Source: Clostridiales bacterium (GTDB lineage Bacteria; Bacillota; Clostridia; Peptostreptococcales; Anaerovoracaceae). From it: DNA of 39,464 nt. Below the pieces are notes generated by a model. That model had not been told where the DNA came from. It made no database searches and was given only the letters and a program-made list of their open reading frames with translations. The translations under genes and the position numbers were made by a program. This document shows positions 17,076 to 25,087 of the stretch, in pieces (position 1 is the stretch's first letter; the number at the start of each line of letters is the position of its first letter). Where the stretch lies: NCBI GenBank assembly GCA_012841165.1, contig DUVF01000007.1, positions 1-39,464 of the forward strand. Direction: 5' to 3'.

Positions 17076-18173
17076 GTGGGTTTTGAAGATCGGTTTCGAA
17101 TTGAGATACATAGCCGGGATAAAGAATATGCGGAAGCTTTAGCAAAGATATTGGCGCTTCGATATAAAAGCCTGCAGGTCGTTCTGGTCGATCAGCTGAC
17201 AGAAATTGACAGCGATGAAGCGGTGCTGCAATTGGTGGAAGGCAACGACAAAGCAACACCTGTCGTTGATCGCTTTCCGGCCCGTTTGTTGCTTTGTGAA
17301 AACGAAGCAGCCTGCGACGAAAAGGCCGGCCGGCTGTTTAAATATGCCGCCGTAACCGAACTTGCAGGGCAGTGTCTGGATTTATTCGGCCGCCTGTCCG
17401 GACATCCGCGCTTTATCGGCGCAAGGGCGGAGTTTCGCCTGATCCTCTTTGGCGGAGTTGCCGGCGGCGTTGGCACGACGGCGCTTTGTCTTTCTGTAGC
17501 GCGCGAATTGGCTCGCTTCCATGAAAAAAGAGTTCTGTTTCTTTCGTTTGAAAATCCTTCGTCGGCAGCTGTTTATTTCACGGAAGCCGAAGCGAAAGCA
17601 GCGGCGCCGGCCGGCGATTATCTTTACTATTGTTTTTCTAATAATCCTTCGCACATGTTGGCTTATCCCGAACGCTTCATCGTCACCGACGGTTGGGGGA
17701 TCGATACGCTGCTGCCGGGGCCGGGCTTTAATGAAATCGCTGCGCTTGAAAGCGGAGAGTTTGAACGCTTGCTTGAAATACTGGGGCGTGTCCGGCGATA
17801 TGATTATATATTGCTCGATCTGCCGTTGACCGGCGATGAGTGGAAAAAAGACCTGATTAAAAGAGCCGCGCTGTTGGTCACCGTGAGCGACCAAAGCGCA
17901 GTTTCGCAGATCAAACGTCAAAACTGGGCGGAATTGTTGCCCGGCCGCGAGGAAACCGTAGACGACGGATCTATCGACCGGCTTGATGTTTACAATCGCT
18001 GGACATTGCGGGACGGCTTTAATGCGGAAGACAGCGAGACCGGCCGGGCCTGCTGGATAGCCGAGGATCCGGAGAGTTTTACAGTGCAGGACGGACACAT
18101 ACTAATAGATTTAAACAAGGCCTATGGATTGGGGGTGAAAAAGATTGCGGATGAACTCATCCGGGCGAAGTGA
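17076..18173 (+). CDS. tadZ: TadZ/CpaE-like ATPase, pilus localisation protein
   Basis: A 365-residue protein. Residues 1-115 are a divergent receiver-like domain and residues 120-365 are a MinD/ParA-type ATPase domain. The P-loop region (about 126-136) reads GGVAGGVGTTALCL: both the signature lysine before GG and the GK(T/S) lysine of the deviant Walker A are absent. Atypical Walker A motifs are known in TadZ. Walker B is probably YDYILLDLPL. TadZ proteins place the Tad machine at the cell membrane. GTG 17076 has AAAGGGAG upstream. First gene of the locus; its end overlaps tadA by 29 bases. Confidence 0.82.
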   Translation: MGFEDRFRIEIHSRDKEYAEALAKILALRYKSLQVVLVDQLTEIDSDEAVLQLVEGNDKATPVVDRFPARLLLCENEAACDEKAGRLFKYAAVTELAGQCLDLFGRLSGHPRFIGARAEFRLILFGGVAGGVGTTALCLSVARELARFHEKRVLFLSFENPSSAAVYFTEAEAKAAAPAGDYLYYCFSNNPSHMLAYPERFIVTDGWGIDTLLPGPGFNEIAALESGEFERLLEILGRVRRYDYILLDLPLTGDEWKKDLIKRAALLVTVSDQSAVSQIKRQNWAELLPGREETVDDGSIDRLDVYNRWTLRDGFNAEDSETGRACWIAEDPESFTVQDGHILIDLNKAYGLGVKKIADELIRAK

Positions 18174-19380
18174 TGCGCCGGTTTCAATTAAAGAAATCAC
18201 AGAAAGTGTTCGCGGCATCATCAATCAGCGTGAAGAAAAACTGACCGACGCCGAGGTGCTCAGCCTGATCGAAGATTTTGTACTGCAGGATCCCCGCACG
18301 GCGCCATATCCTTACAAAAGAAAACAACATGTCGTGCAGGGCGTATTTTTGGCTACCCGAAAGGAACTGGATTTTTTGCAGCCGTATGTCGACGACCCTG
18401 AGGTCAACGAAATCATGGTCAATGGGCCGGAACGAATCTTTGTTGAACACCAAGGAGAATTGCGCCGACTGTCACAGTGTTTTGACAGCCGGGACGAACT
18501 GGAGGAAATGATTCGCCGGCTGGCCGGCAAGGTGCACCGTGAGATCAATGAACTCAATCCCATATTGGATGCCCGTCTGGCGGACGGTTCGCGGGTGCAC
18601 GCCGTTTATCGAAATGTGGCCTTGGATGGCCCTATCTTGACGATACGTAAATTTCCGGAAAAACGTATTACAATGACAGAATTGATCGAATTAGGAACGA
18701 TCAGCAATGAAGCTGCCGCGTATTTGGAAAAACTAGTCATAGCCGGCTATAACATTTTTATATCCGGTGGCACCAGTTCGGGTAAAACAACATTTTTGAA
18801 TGTGTTATCAAATTTTATACCGGCGTCTGAACGTATTATTGTAATTGAAGATTCAGCAGAATTGCAGATAGAAGGCATTGCCAATCTGGTGCGTTTGGAG
18901 AGCCGGCAGGCCAATGTTCAGGGAAAGGGCGCGGTCACGATCCGGGATCTGATTCGGGCCAGCTTGAGGATGCGGCCTGATCGGGTGATAGTGGGAGAGG
19001 TTCGTGGAGCAGAAGTTGTCGATATGATACAGGCTATGAACACAGGGCACGATGGATCCTTATCTACTGGACACGGCAATTCGCCTAAGGGTATGCTCTC
19101 GCGTCTGGAAGCTATGTTTTTGATGGCGGCGGATTTTCCGGTAGATGCAATCCGAATTCAAATTGCCGAAGCTCTCGATGTCATTGTTCATCTTGCCAAA
19201 CTGCCCGATCATAGCCGGCGCGTGATGGAGATCTGCGAGATTGATGGATACAATGGCCAAGCAATTAATATAAATCCCTTGTTTGCTTTTACAAGAGAGG
19301 GTGGACTGCAGCCGACCGGTCGTAAACTGAAAAACCGTTCCAAGTTGGAGTTGAAGGGAGTGATGTTGAATGAAGTCTGA
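18145..19380 (+). CDS. tadA: TadA/CpaF secretion ATPase
   Basis: A 411-residue hexameric secretion ATPase of the PilB/GspE superfamily, CpaF branch, which powers assembly of the Tad pilus or pseudopilus. An N-terminal domain (1-170) precedes Walker A GGTSSGKT (208-215), the Asp box IEDSAELQ, Walker B RPDRVIVGEVRG and the His box GHDGSLSTGHGNS. All catalytic motifs are intact. TTG 18145 is chosen because GGGGG (18130-18134) lies ten bases before it; ATG 18151 is two codons later. It overlaps tadZ and tadB, so translation is probably coupled. Confidence 0.94.
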   Translation: MRMNSSGRSDAPVSIKEITESVRGIINQREEKLTDAEVLSLIEDFVLQDPRTAPYPYKRKQHVVQGVFLATRKELDFLQPYVDDPEVNEIMVNGPERIFVEHQGELRRLSQCFDSRDELEEMIRRLAGKVHREINELNPILDARLADGSRVHAVYRNVALDGPILTIRKFPEKRITMTELIELGTISNEAAAYLEKLVIAGYNIFISGGTSSGKTTFLNVLSNFIPASERIIVIEDSAELQIEGIANLVRLESRQANVQGKGAVTIRDLIRASLRMRPDRVIVGEVRGAEVVDMIQAMNTGHDGSLSTGHGNSPKGMLSRLEAMFLMAADFPVDAIRIQIAEALDVIVHLAKLPDHSRRVMEICEIDGYNGQAININPLFAFTREGGLQPTGRKLKNRSKLELKGVMLNEV

Positions 19381-20116
19381 GCCGCTTTTCTATCAACCGA
19401 CCGATCTGGAAAAAATGCGCATAATTGGTTGTGCCGCGGCATTATGGGCGGGAGTGGGATTTTTGTTTTACCGATCTATTATCGCAATGATTTTACTGAC
19501 TGTTCTGTCCTGGCCAAGTTATCGGCATTATATAAGGCTGCGGTCAGAAAAAATGCAGGCGGCGCTGGCTGATCAATTTCGAGATCTGCTTTATTCTTTA
19601 TCTGCTTCTTTTTCAGCCGGTCGGCAAATGCGCGAAGCTTTGATTGAAGCGATCGATCACCTGCGGCTGATTTATGGCGACAGAGGCTTGATCACCTTGG
19701 AATTGCTGCGAATTGAACATCGCATGAAGCAATCCGGTACATCCGAAGATGAGTTGCTTTGGGAGTTTGCCAGCCGCAGCGGAAGTCGTGACATCATCAA
19801 CTTTGTAGATGTTTGTTCCGTTTGCCGGCAAACCGGAGGCGATATAGTCCGGGTGGTTACAAAAGCGACTCAGCTGCTGATCAGCCAAATCGAAATGAGG
19901 CGCGAAGTACGCAAGCTGACAGCGCAAAAACGTTACGAGACGACTGTTATCGCGCTGCTTCCGTTGGTGCTCTTGGCATTTTTGCAGATTACATCGCCTG
20001 CATATTTAGATGTAATGTATCAAAGCGGAGCCGGACGGATCCTGATGACACTCGCCCTGTTCATCATGGCGGCAGCCTATCTTTGGAGCACCCGGCTCTG
20101 CCGGATCAACTGGTAA
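19370..20116 (+). CDS. tadB: TadB-like type II secretion F-domain membrane protein
   Basis: A 248-residue inner-membrane platform protein of the Tad system. A hydrophobic segment at about residues 20-50 is followed by a cytoplasmic T2SSF domain (ALADQFRDLLYSLSASFSAGRQMREAL, then FVDVCSVCRQTGGDI) and one or two C-terminal membrane segments (residues 195-245). It is shorter than typical TadB because the N-terminal region is reduced. It overlaps tadA by 11 bases. The platform role is known for the family and inferred here. Confidence 0.85.
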   Translation: MKSEPLFYQPTDLEKMRIIGCAAALWAGVGFLFYRSIIAMILLTVLSWPSYRHYIRLRSEKMQAALADQFRDLLYSLSASFSAGRQMREALIEAIDHLRLIYGDRGLITLELLRIEHRMKQSGTSEDELLWEFASRSGSRDIINFVDVCSVCRQTGGDIVRVVTKATQLLISQIEMRREVRKLTAQKRYETTVIALLPLVLLAFLQITSPAYLDVMYQSGAGRILMTLALFIMAAAYLWSTRLCRINW

Positions 20117-20121
20117 GCGGC

Positions 20122-21489
20122 ATGAAAAGACGGGCAATTGAGAAATGGCGCGGGCTTTTGGACAGATTACAGCGAAGCTGGCCGGAAAACTGGCTGGGGG
20201 AGACAAATGTTCTGGAGCGTCACTTCAGCCATCAATATGGGAGAAAAAATATCTCTGAAACAATTGCGGCGGCACAGCGGCGAAACATGGTCTATTATCT
20301 GCTGACTTTGGCAGCTTTTTCAGTAATGATTTTTCTGTGCGGACAGGCAGTGCTGACAGAACCGGCAAAGGTTGATGAAATTTATAGGCCGGCTTTTGAT
20401 GAAACTACTAATGCTTTGAATTTGCGAGCGACACTTAGATATGGAGAAGTTGAAGTGAAGAGAGATGTGCGCTTACGGCTTGCACCTGAAATTCTCAGCC
20501 AGGCTGAGGCTGAGCGGGAGCTGGATCAAGTCATAGGGGAATTGCCCGACATCATTCAGGCAGCAAATCCGAGTCTGGATCAGGTCTGTCAGGATCTTAA
20601 CCTGCCGAACAGTTTACGTGGCGGAACGATTCGTTTGGAGTGGGTTTCGGATCAGCCGGAGCTGATCGATGAAACAGGTAAGTTTGATCCTCTGGCGGCT
20701 CAAACAGGGCAGACAGTTCACTTATCAGCCTTGGCCGAACTCGCCGGACACAGCCGTGAAGTGATCATTCCGGTCTGCCTAAGCCGTCCGCCGGCATTCG
20801 ATCCTGAAGCAGCCATGCTGAAACGGCTGGACGCCGGTGTGCGTAAAATAGAAGCCGCGCGTGACAAACAACGAATCGAATTGCCGGTTGAATTGGCAGA
20901 CAAGGTGGATGTACGCTGGCAGACGGCAAAATCCGGCCCGCCGATCGGAGCCTTGGTACTGATAGTCGGTCTGTTCCCATTAATCTATATAAATCGCTAT
21001 CAGCGAGCAAAGCAGGAGTTGTTTCATTATCAGAGGCGGATAATCCGTGAAATACCGGATTTTATAGACAAATTGGTGCTGCTGTTGAATGCTGGATTGG
21101 TTTCGGAAGCTGCGCTGCGCAAGATAGCGGATGATTATCGAAAACACCTTTCATATGTCGGGCAAAGCCCTCTCTATGACGCTCTAATTGAAATTGACCG
21201 GCGGGTAGCACAGACAAACAGTTCTCTGATCGGAGAACTGCGCTCTTTTTCTCAAAGCAGCGGCGTGCGGGAACTGATGCGCTTCGCAGCCATATTTGAC
21301 GACAATCTCGATAAAGGAAGCACTTTAAGCGAAAAACTGGAGGCAGAAGCCGAACTGCTTTGGATGAACCGGAAAAAACAGGCCGAGGAAAGCGGCCGGC
21401 TGGCGGAAAGCCGTCTGACTTTTCCCATGATGCTGCTTTTGATGGCATTGATCATGATAACAATCGCACCGGTACTGCTGCGGATGTAA
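20122..21489 (+). CDS. tadC: TadC-like platform protein with inserted Ig-like domain
   Basis: A 455-residue protein. One membrane segment lies at 57-78, a second at 275-292 and a third at 433-455; the T2SSF domain sits at about 305-430 (EIPDFIDKLVLLLNAGLVSEAAL). Between the first two membrane segments is a ~190-residue domain not found in ordinary TadC. Its later part (about 165-222) has the look of an atrophied bacterial Ig-like domain: beta-rich, with WVSDQPELIDETGKF and a TVHLSALAEL strand. Since T2SSF is cytoplasmic, the insert is likely outside the membrane. ATG 20122 has only a weak binding site, five bases after the tadB stop, suggesting coupling; the frame is also open upstream inside tadB. 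Confidence 0.8.
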   Translation: MKRRAIEKWRGLLDRLQRSWPENWLGETNVLERHFSHQYGRKNISETIAAAQRRNMVYYLLTLAAFSVMIFLCGQAVLTEPAKVDEIYRPAFDETTNALNLRATLRYGEVEVKRDVRLRLAPEILSQAEAERELDQVIGELPDIIQAANPSLDQVCQDLNLPNSLRGGTIRLEWVSDQPELIDETGKFDPLAAQTGQTVHLSALAELAGHSREVIIPVCLSRPPAFDPEAAMLKRLDAGVRKIEAARDKQRIELPVELADKVDVRWQTAKSGPPIGALVLIVGLFPLIYINRYQRAKQELFHYQRRIIREIPDFIDKLVLLLNAGLVSEAALRKIADDYRKHLSYVGQSPLYDALIEIDRRVAQTNSSLIGELRSFSQSSGVRELMRFAAIFDDNLDKGSTLSEKLEAEAELLWMNRKKQAEESGRLAESRLTFPMMLLLMALIMITIAPVLLRM

Positions 21490-21540
21490 AACCATTAAAA
21501 AAGACATAAATTATAAAAAGAAAAGGAGGAGGCGGAGAGT

Positions 21541-21684
21541 ATGCGAAACAGTAAAAAAGGTATGGAGATGGTTCAGGTGGCAATTTTAATCGCGATCGCC
21601 ATAGCCTTGGGCTTGATTTTTCGTGAGCGTATAATGGATTTCCTGAATACGACCTTCGATAAATTATCGGTAAGTGGCTTTTGA
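21541..21684 (+). CDS. Flp1-like type IVb pilin
   Basis: A 47-residue protein with the layout of a Flp1-family pilin: short basic leader (MRNSKKG), then a hydrophobic helix (VAILIAIAIALGLIF) and a short polar tail. The prepilin peptidase site would be G7/M8, giving a mature protein of 40 residues. The residue at +5 after that site is Gln rather than the usual Glu, while a Glu is at +2. A very strong AAGGAGGAGG tract precedes the ATG, consistent with high expression. Its stop overlaps the next start (TGATG). It is the best candidate for the main pilus subunit. Confidence 0.82.
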   Translation: MRNSKKGMEMVQVAILIAIAIALGLIFRERIMDFLNTTFDKLSVSGF

Positions 21685-21932
21685 TGTGCTTCAACAAAAG
21701 AGGCAGCACTTTGGTAGAAGCGGCGTTTGTATTTCCGATGATCATTCTCATAATTATGGGTCTATTGGTATATGCCGGGAAAATATCCGAGAAAGTCAGC
21801 GATCAGGCCGACTGGCATATCCGGCAGAGAGAGCAGCTGATGAAAAAAGGAACAGCGATCAAGCGGGGAGAGGCCGATCTGATCCGGATGACAGAATTTG
21901 GTATCGAGCTGACTGGCCGGATAGGTCCCTGA
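21684..21932 (+). CDS. TadE-like pseudopilin
   Basis: An 82-residue protein with a TadE-type N-terminus: KRGSTLVEAAFVFPMIILII, where Glu follows the cleavage region and a single helix follows. The polar C-terminal part is only ~50 residues, shorter than most TadE proteins. It starts at the ATG overlapping the pilin stop. Probably a minor pilin of the same machine. Confidence 0.78.
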   Translation: MCFNKRGSTLVEAAFVFPMIILIIMGLLVYAGKISEKVSDQADWHIRQREQLMKKGTAIKRGEADLIRMTEFGIELTGRIGP

Positions 21933-21985
21933 TGCGGCGTATGAGTAAAAAAGATTATATGTAAAAAGTCTGTGGGTGTCTGTGT

Positions 21986-23395
21986 GTGAAAAAGAAAGAT
22001 GGTCGATGCGAGATGATCGTAAAGCAAAAATCAAAAAAGCGTGGCTCGGTGACGATTTCGTTGTTGGTATATATCATGGCAACGGTTTTGGTGGTGGGTT
22101 ATTTTGCCGAGGCTGCGGCCGGCCTGGCTTCCCGTTCATATGCGAACAGTGTAATAGATTTGGCGGGACGGTCGGTGCTTTCTGAATTTGACCGTCATTT
22201 ACTGCGCGATTATGGACTGATGGGCATGTTGCTAGACAGTGAGATGGCTGAAGACAGATTGAAGTTCTATATCTGCAATAGCTTTATCAGTCAGCCGGGA
22301 AAGCTCGATTTTTTTCGTTTAAATTTGACAGAGCTGCAGGCTGATACCGGAGCATATAGTTTGACAGAACCCAAACGTCTGCATGAGCAGATTGTAGCCT
22401 ACATGAAACCGCGGGCAGCCGTTGAAGGAGTGAGCGCTTTGAGCCTGTTGACAGGCAATCGACTGTTGGTTAGCGCACCCACTTCCAATCAGTCTGTCGG
22501 CGCAAAAGAGACAGCAGACGTGACGAAAGAGCGCCGGCTGGGCAACAGACAAATAGTTGAGGCGCTGCCATCGCAAAATATCGCGGGAATAAGCGGTTTG
22601 GGCGGTTCTTTGCCGACTTCTTTGAACCCCTCCGATCTGGCGAAATCGACCGGCCGCGATCTTTTGCTTAATCTCTATATTTTGAGTCAGTTCAGGAATC
22701 ATATGAGTGCAGATTTTCCGAAGACAACTTTCTTTCGAAACGAAGTGGAATATGTCCTGGCCGGACAGACCAACGATAAAACAAATCGCATTCTGGTGTT
22801 GACATCGCTACTGGCAGTCCGCAGCGCAATTAACCTGACGCATATTTATCAGGATCCGGCAAAACGTCAGGCCGTCATGACCATGGCATTATCTTTGGCA
22901 ACGGCTACAGGACCGGCTGTCGCAGTCATCTTTGCAATGCTGGCGACGATCTGGGCCGCCTTTGAAGGTCTCAGCGATATCCGGCGGTTGTTGCGCGATG
23001 ATGGGGTGCCCTTGATCAAAACTGCTGCCGATTGGAGAACTGATCTGCGCTATGCAATCGATCATCAGGCAGATCTGCTGTGCCCGTTTGAGCGCGCCCA
23101 AAATTTTGCAGGGCAGTCTCAGAACGGACAGTCTGCGCAAACTGCCTGTAACCTGAGCGATCCGCATTACCAAGACTATCTTTTGCTCCTGCTCTGCTTC
23201 AAATCCGCTAACTGCAAGTTATTCCGGGTGATGGACCTGATTCAATTAGATATGAAAGGCCGGTACTACAAGGAATTTCTGATGAAACGCTGTTATGCCG
23301 GAGTGGATTTCAACTGTCGCATCCAACGGCAAAGCGGCTACTTTTTGTTCTCAGGCAAACGAATGGGTGAGTTTGCCTCCTGCCATGAATATTAA
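21986..23395 (+). CDS. DUF5702-type TadG-like exported protein
   Basis: A 469-residue protein with an N-terminal membrane helix (GSVTISLLVYIMATVLVVGYF) followed by EFDRHLLRDYGLMGM, the pattern I associate with DUF5702 proteins of clostridial Tad loci. Residues 290-325 form a further hydrophobic region, and the C-terminal third has several cysteines (LLCP, TACN, LLCF, NCK, RCY, NCR, SCH) that could form disulfides outside the cell. GTG 21986 is given as start; ATG 22013 is an alternative, and neither has a good binding site. Role unknown; probably a minor surface component. Confidence 0.72.
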   Translation: MKKKDGRCEMIVKQKSKKRGSVTISLLVYIMATVLVVGYFAEAAAGLASRSYANSVIDLAGRSVLSEFDRHLLRDYGLMGMLLDSEMAEDRLKFYICNSFISQPGKLDFFRLNLTELQADTGAYSLTEPKRLHEQIVAYMKPRAAVEGVSALSLLTGNRLLVSAPTSNQSVGAKETADVTKERRLGNRQIVEALPSQNIAGISGLGGSLPTSLNPSDLAKSTGRDLLLNLYILSQFRNHMSADFPKTTFFRNEVEYVLAGQTNDKTNRILVLTSLLAVRSAINLTHIYQDPAKRQAVMTMALSLATATGPAVAVIFAMLATIWAAFEGLSDIRRLLRDDGVPLIKTAADWRTDLRYAIDHQADLLCPFERAQNFAGQSQNGQSAQTACNLSDPHYQDYLLLLLCFKSANCKLFRVMDLIQLDMKGRYYKEFLMKRCYAGVDFNCRIQRQSGYFLFSGKRMGEFASCHEY

Positions 23396-24227
23396 CCGGC
23401 GGATTTATGAGGCCGGTAATTGCCGGAATAGTAAACGCGGTTCCTTGATAGTCGAGGCAGCCATCAGTCTGCCGATCTTTGTGTTGGCGGTGCTGACATT
23501 GATATTGATTATCCGCCTGATTGGCTGTGCCGAAAATGTCATGTATTATTTCGCTGAAGAAGCCGGCCGGGTCGGTAAAGAAGCGTATGTAGCAAGCCGT
23601 TTAGCTGAAACGGCAGAAATCGATCCGATAGCGCCGGTGGCTGGCAGTGGCCTTCCTCAAATGGTGCTGCAGCAGCGTCTGCGCGGCTGTCTGGAGAAAA
23701 ATGAGGCTGTCCATATAGAACATTTGCGGGTCGATCAGTTTATATATCTTTTCCCGGGGGTTTGCCTTGACGGATTGATCACCGGTCGTCTGACCTACGA
23801 TATTGAACTGCCCTTACCGGCGTCTTTCAACCGTCGGACTTACTTTGGTGAACGCTTGCTCTGGCGTGGTTTTATAGGCCGGACAGGTTCTCCGTCGCCG
23901 CTACCGTACAGCAAGATGGAAGAAAACCAGTCTGCTCACCCGGTCTATGTATTCCCCAAGGCAGGAGAACGCTTTCACGCCTCAGGCTGTCGCGTCATCG
24001 CGGTCGATCCGGTGGAACGGATCCTGAATACGGAAATCCGGCGTTCCTATGCGCCCTGTCGGCTTTGTCAGGCACAGCAGGCAGCCGACGGAGGAATTGT
24101 CTATTGCTTCGCCAAAGGAAGATCCTATCATCGGGGGAGTTGTTTTTTAGTAAAGCGTTATGTTGTTGAAATGGAAAAATGCGATGCGGAAGCACGTGGC
24201 TACACACCTTGCAGTTTCTGCCAATAG
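23385..24227 (+). CDS. TadE-like protein with two Ada-like zinc-binding repeats
   Basis: A 280-residue protein. The N-terminus carries a TadE-like helix (KRGSLIVEAAISLPIFVLAV). The central ~120 residues are unassigned. The C-terminal ~95 residues hold two related units: VYVFPKAGERFHASGC ... APCRLC and VYCFAKGRSYHRGSC ... YTPCSFC. Each has a HxxxC pair followed by a CxxC, the pattern of small Ada-type zinc-binding modules seen at the ends of many clostridial surface or nuclease proteins. Given the TadE topology these modules would face outside. ATG 23385 overlaps the previous gene by 11 bases. Metal binding is inferred from motif; function unknown. Confidence 0.75.
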   Translation: MNINRRIYEAGNCRNSKRGSLIVEAAISLPIFVLAVLTLILIIRLIGCAENVMYYFAEEAGRVGKEAYVASRLAETAEIDPIAPVAGSGLPQMVLQQRLRGCLEKNEAVHIEHLRVDQFIYLFPGVCLDGLITGRLTYDIELPLPASFNRRTYFGERLLWRGFIGRTGSPSPLPYSKMEENQSAHPVYVFPKAGERFHASGCRVIAVDPVERILNTEIRRSYAPCRLCQAQQAADGGIVYCFAKGRSYHRGSCFLVKRYVVEMEKCDAEARGYTPCSFCQ

Positions 24228-24265
24228 GAAACCGACATATGTTATACGCCAAAGGAGAAGAGAAA

Positions 24266-24913
24266 ATGGAAAATCGCTTTCAGGCATTGAAAGGCCAATT
24301 TGAATACTTGAACGGGCGGCGGTATTTAAAGATTGAAGCTGACAGTTCGGGCCTGGCGGAATACCAGATAAAGATTCTGGAAACAGAGAGTTGTCCGGCG
24401 CTGCTTCCTCTATCACGGATTCGCAGCGGAACGGTCGATTGGTTGTATTATGATGTTACAGCGTTTGAAAATTTAGCGGAGGCGCTTTTGGCAAGAGCCG
24501 GACAGCCAGGCTCGGCAGCGCTCTGGCTTATGCAATTGCTTAGTCGAGTAGTGTCGGCGTTAAATCTGGCAGAACTCCATCTTTTACCGGCGGATAATTT
24601 CAGCTTGCAACCGGAGACGATCTATTACCGCCAGCATGACGAAGCGATACGTTTAATCCTGCTGCCCGGCAGGTCTGTTACAGGGACTACGGATGATCAT
24701 TTGGCTGAATTGCTCAAATGGTTGATTCAAATGTCAGGAGAGGATGAATTCGAAGCTTATGCCGAAGACCTGCTCTTGCAGATGGAAGCGCAAAATCCGG
24801 GTCTGGTCGGGATTCAAAAGCGGATCGATGAAAAAATGCGCCGGATGCACCTGATCAGATGGCCGGCAGTTGAGATAGGCCGGCAACCGGTTGAAAAAAG
24901 TGACCAGGTTTAA
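24266..24913 (+). CDS. DUF6382-like protein without FHA domain
   Basis: A 215-residue soluble protein. Its pattern (FEYLNGRRYLKIEA ... LLPLSRIRSGTVDWLYYDVTAFENL ... LLPADNFSLQPETIYY ... IRLILLPG) fits the DUF6382 domain that in clostridial Tad loci is usually the N-terminal part of a larger FHA-domain protein. Here the protein stops soon after the domain, so no phosphothreonine-binding FHA module is present. ATG 24266 has AAAGGAGAAG upstream. It is the last gene of the locus; no clear terminator follows. Possibly a cytoplasmic adaptor of the machine, by context only. Confidence 0.65.
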   Translation: MENRFQALKGQFEYLNGRRYLKIEADSSGLAEYQIKILETESCPALLPLSRIRSGTVDWLYYDVTAFENLAEALLARAGQPGSAALWLMQLLSRVVSALNLAELHLLPADNFSLQPETIYYRQHDEAIRLILLPGRSVTGTTDDHLAELLKWLIQMSGEDEFEAYAEDLLLQMEAQNPGLVGIQKRIDEKMRRMHLIRWPAVEIGRQPVEKSDQV

Positions 24914-24950
24914 ATATCCTTGTCTTAAAATGCAAAACATGGGGGTATGA

Positions 24951-24959
24951 TGGTATAAT
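24951..24959 (+). promoter_or_regulatory. Extended -10 promoter element
   Basis: TGGTATAAT is a full TGnTATAAT extended -10 box with no good -35. A transcript would begin near 24966, inside the inverted-repeat region that follows. Confidence 0.5.
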
Positions 24960-25071
24960 AAGCGAGCATAGTCGAGTTTATTTCAACATAAACTACCTTA
25001 CAGCAACGCTGTGTCTTGCTCGCTCATGGTGAGCAAAGTATAGTGCGAGTTTATGTTATAATAAGAGCGAG
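24954..25071 (+). repeat. Nested inverted and direct repeats with two alternative foldings
   Basis: Fold 1 pairs AGCGAGCA (24961-24968) with 25017-25024, enclosing hairpins AGTTTAT/ATAAACT (24975-24981 with 24988-24994) and ACAGC/GCTGT (25000-25004 with 25008-25012). Fold 2 pairs AACATAAACT (24985-24994) with AGTTTATGTT (25048-25057), enclosing the same ACAGC/GCTGT hairpin and TTGCTC/GAGCAA (25016-25021 with 25031-25036). The two folds exclude each other. Direct repeats TATAATAAG(A)GCGAG occur at 24954-24966 and 25057-25071. All pairings are perfect as read. This fills most of the 211-base gap between the Tad locus and the next gene. Confidence 0.8.
25057..25062 (+). promoter_or_regulatory. 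Second -10 box before the small membrane gene
   Basis: A consensus TATAAT lies 63 bases before the ATG at 25125. There is no clear -35. It overlaps the 3' arm of the fold-2 inverted repeat, so structure or a bound protein could affect it. Confidence 0.45.
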
Positions 25072-25087
25072 ACATTTGAAACAGGAG

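Noticed and set aside
19813..20121. Upstream extension of tadC into tadB
   Set aside because: The frame is open, but the extra residues are arginine-rich noise overlapping tadB coding sequence; ATG 20122 fits the domain layout.
24961..25024. Cloverleaf-like fold resembling a tRNA
   Set aside because: No T-loop, anticodon arm or acceptor-stem features; arm lengths do not fit.
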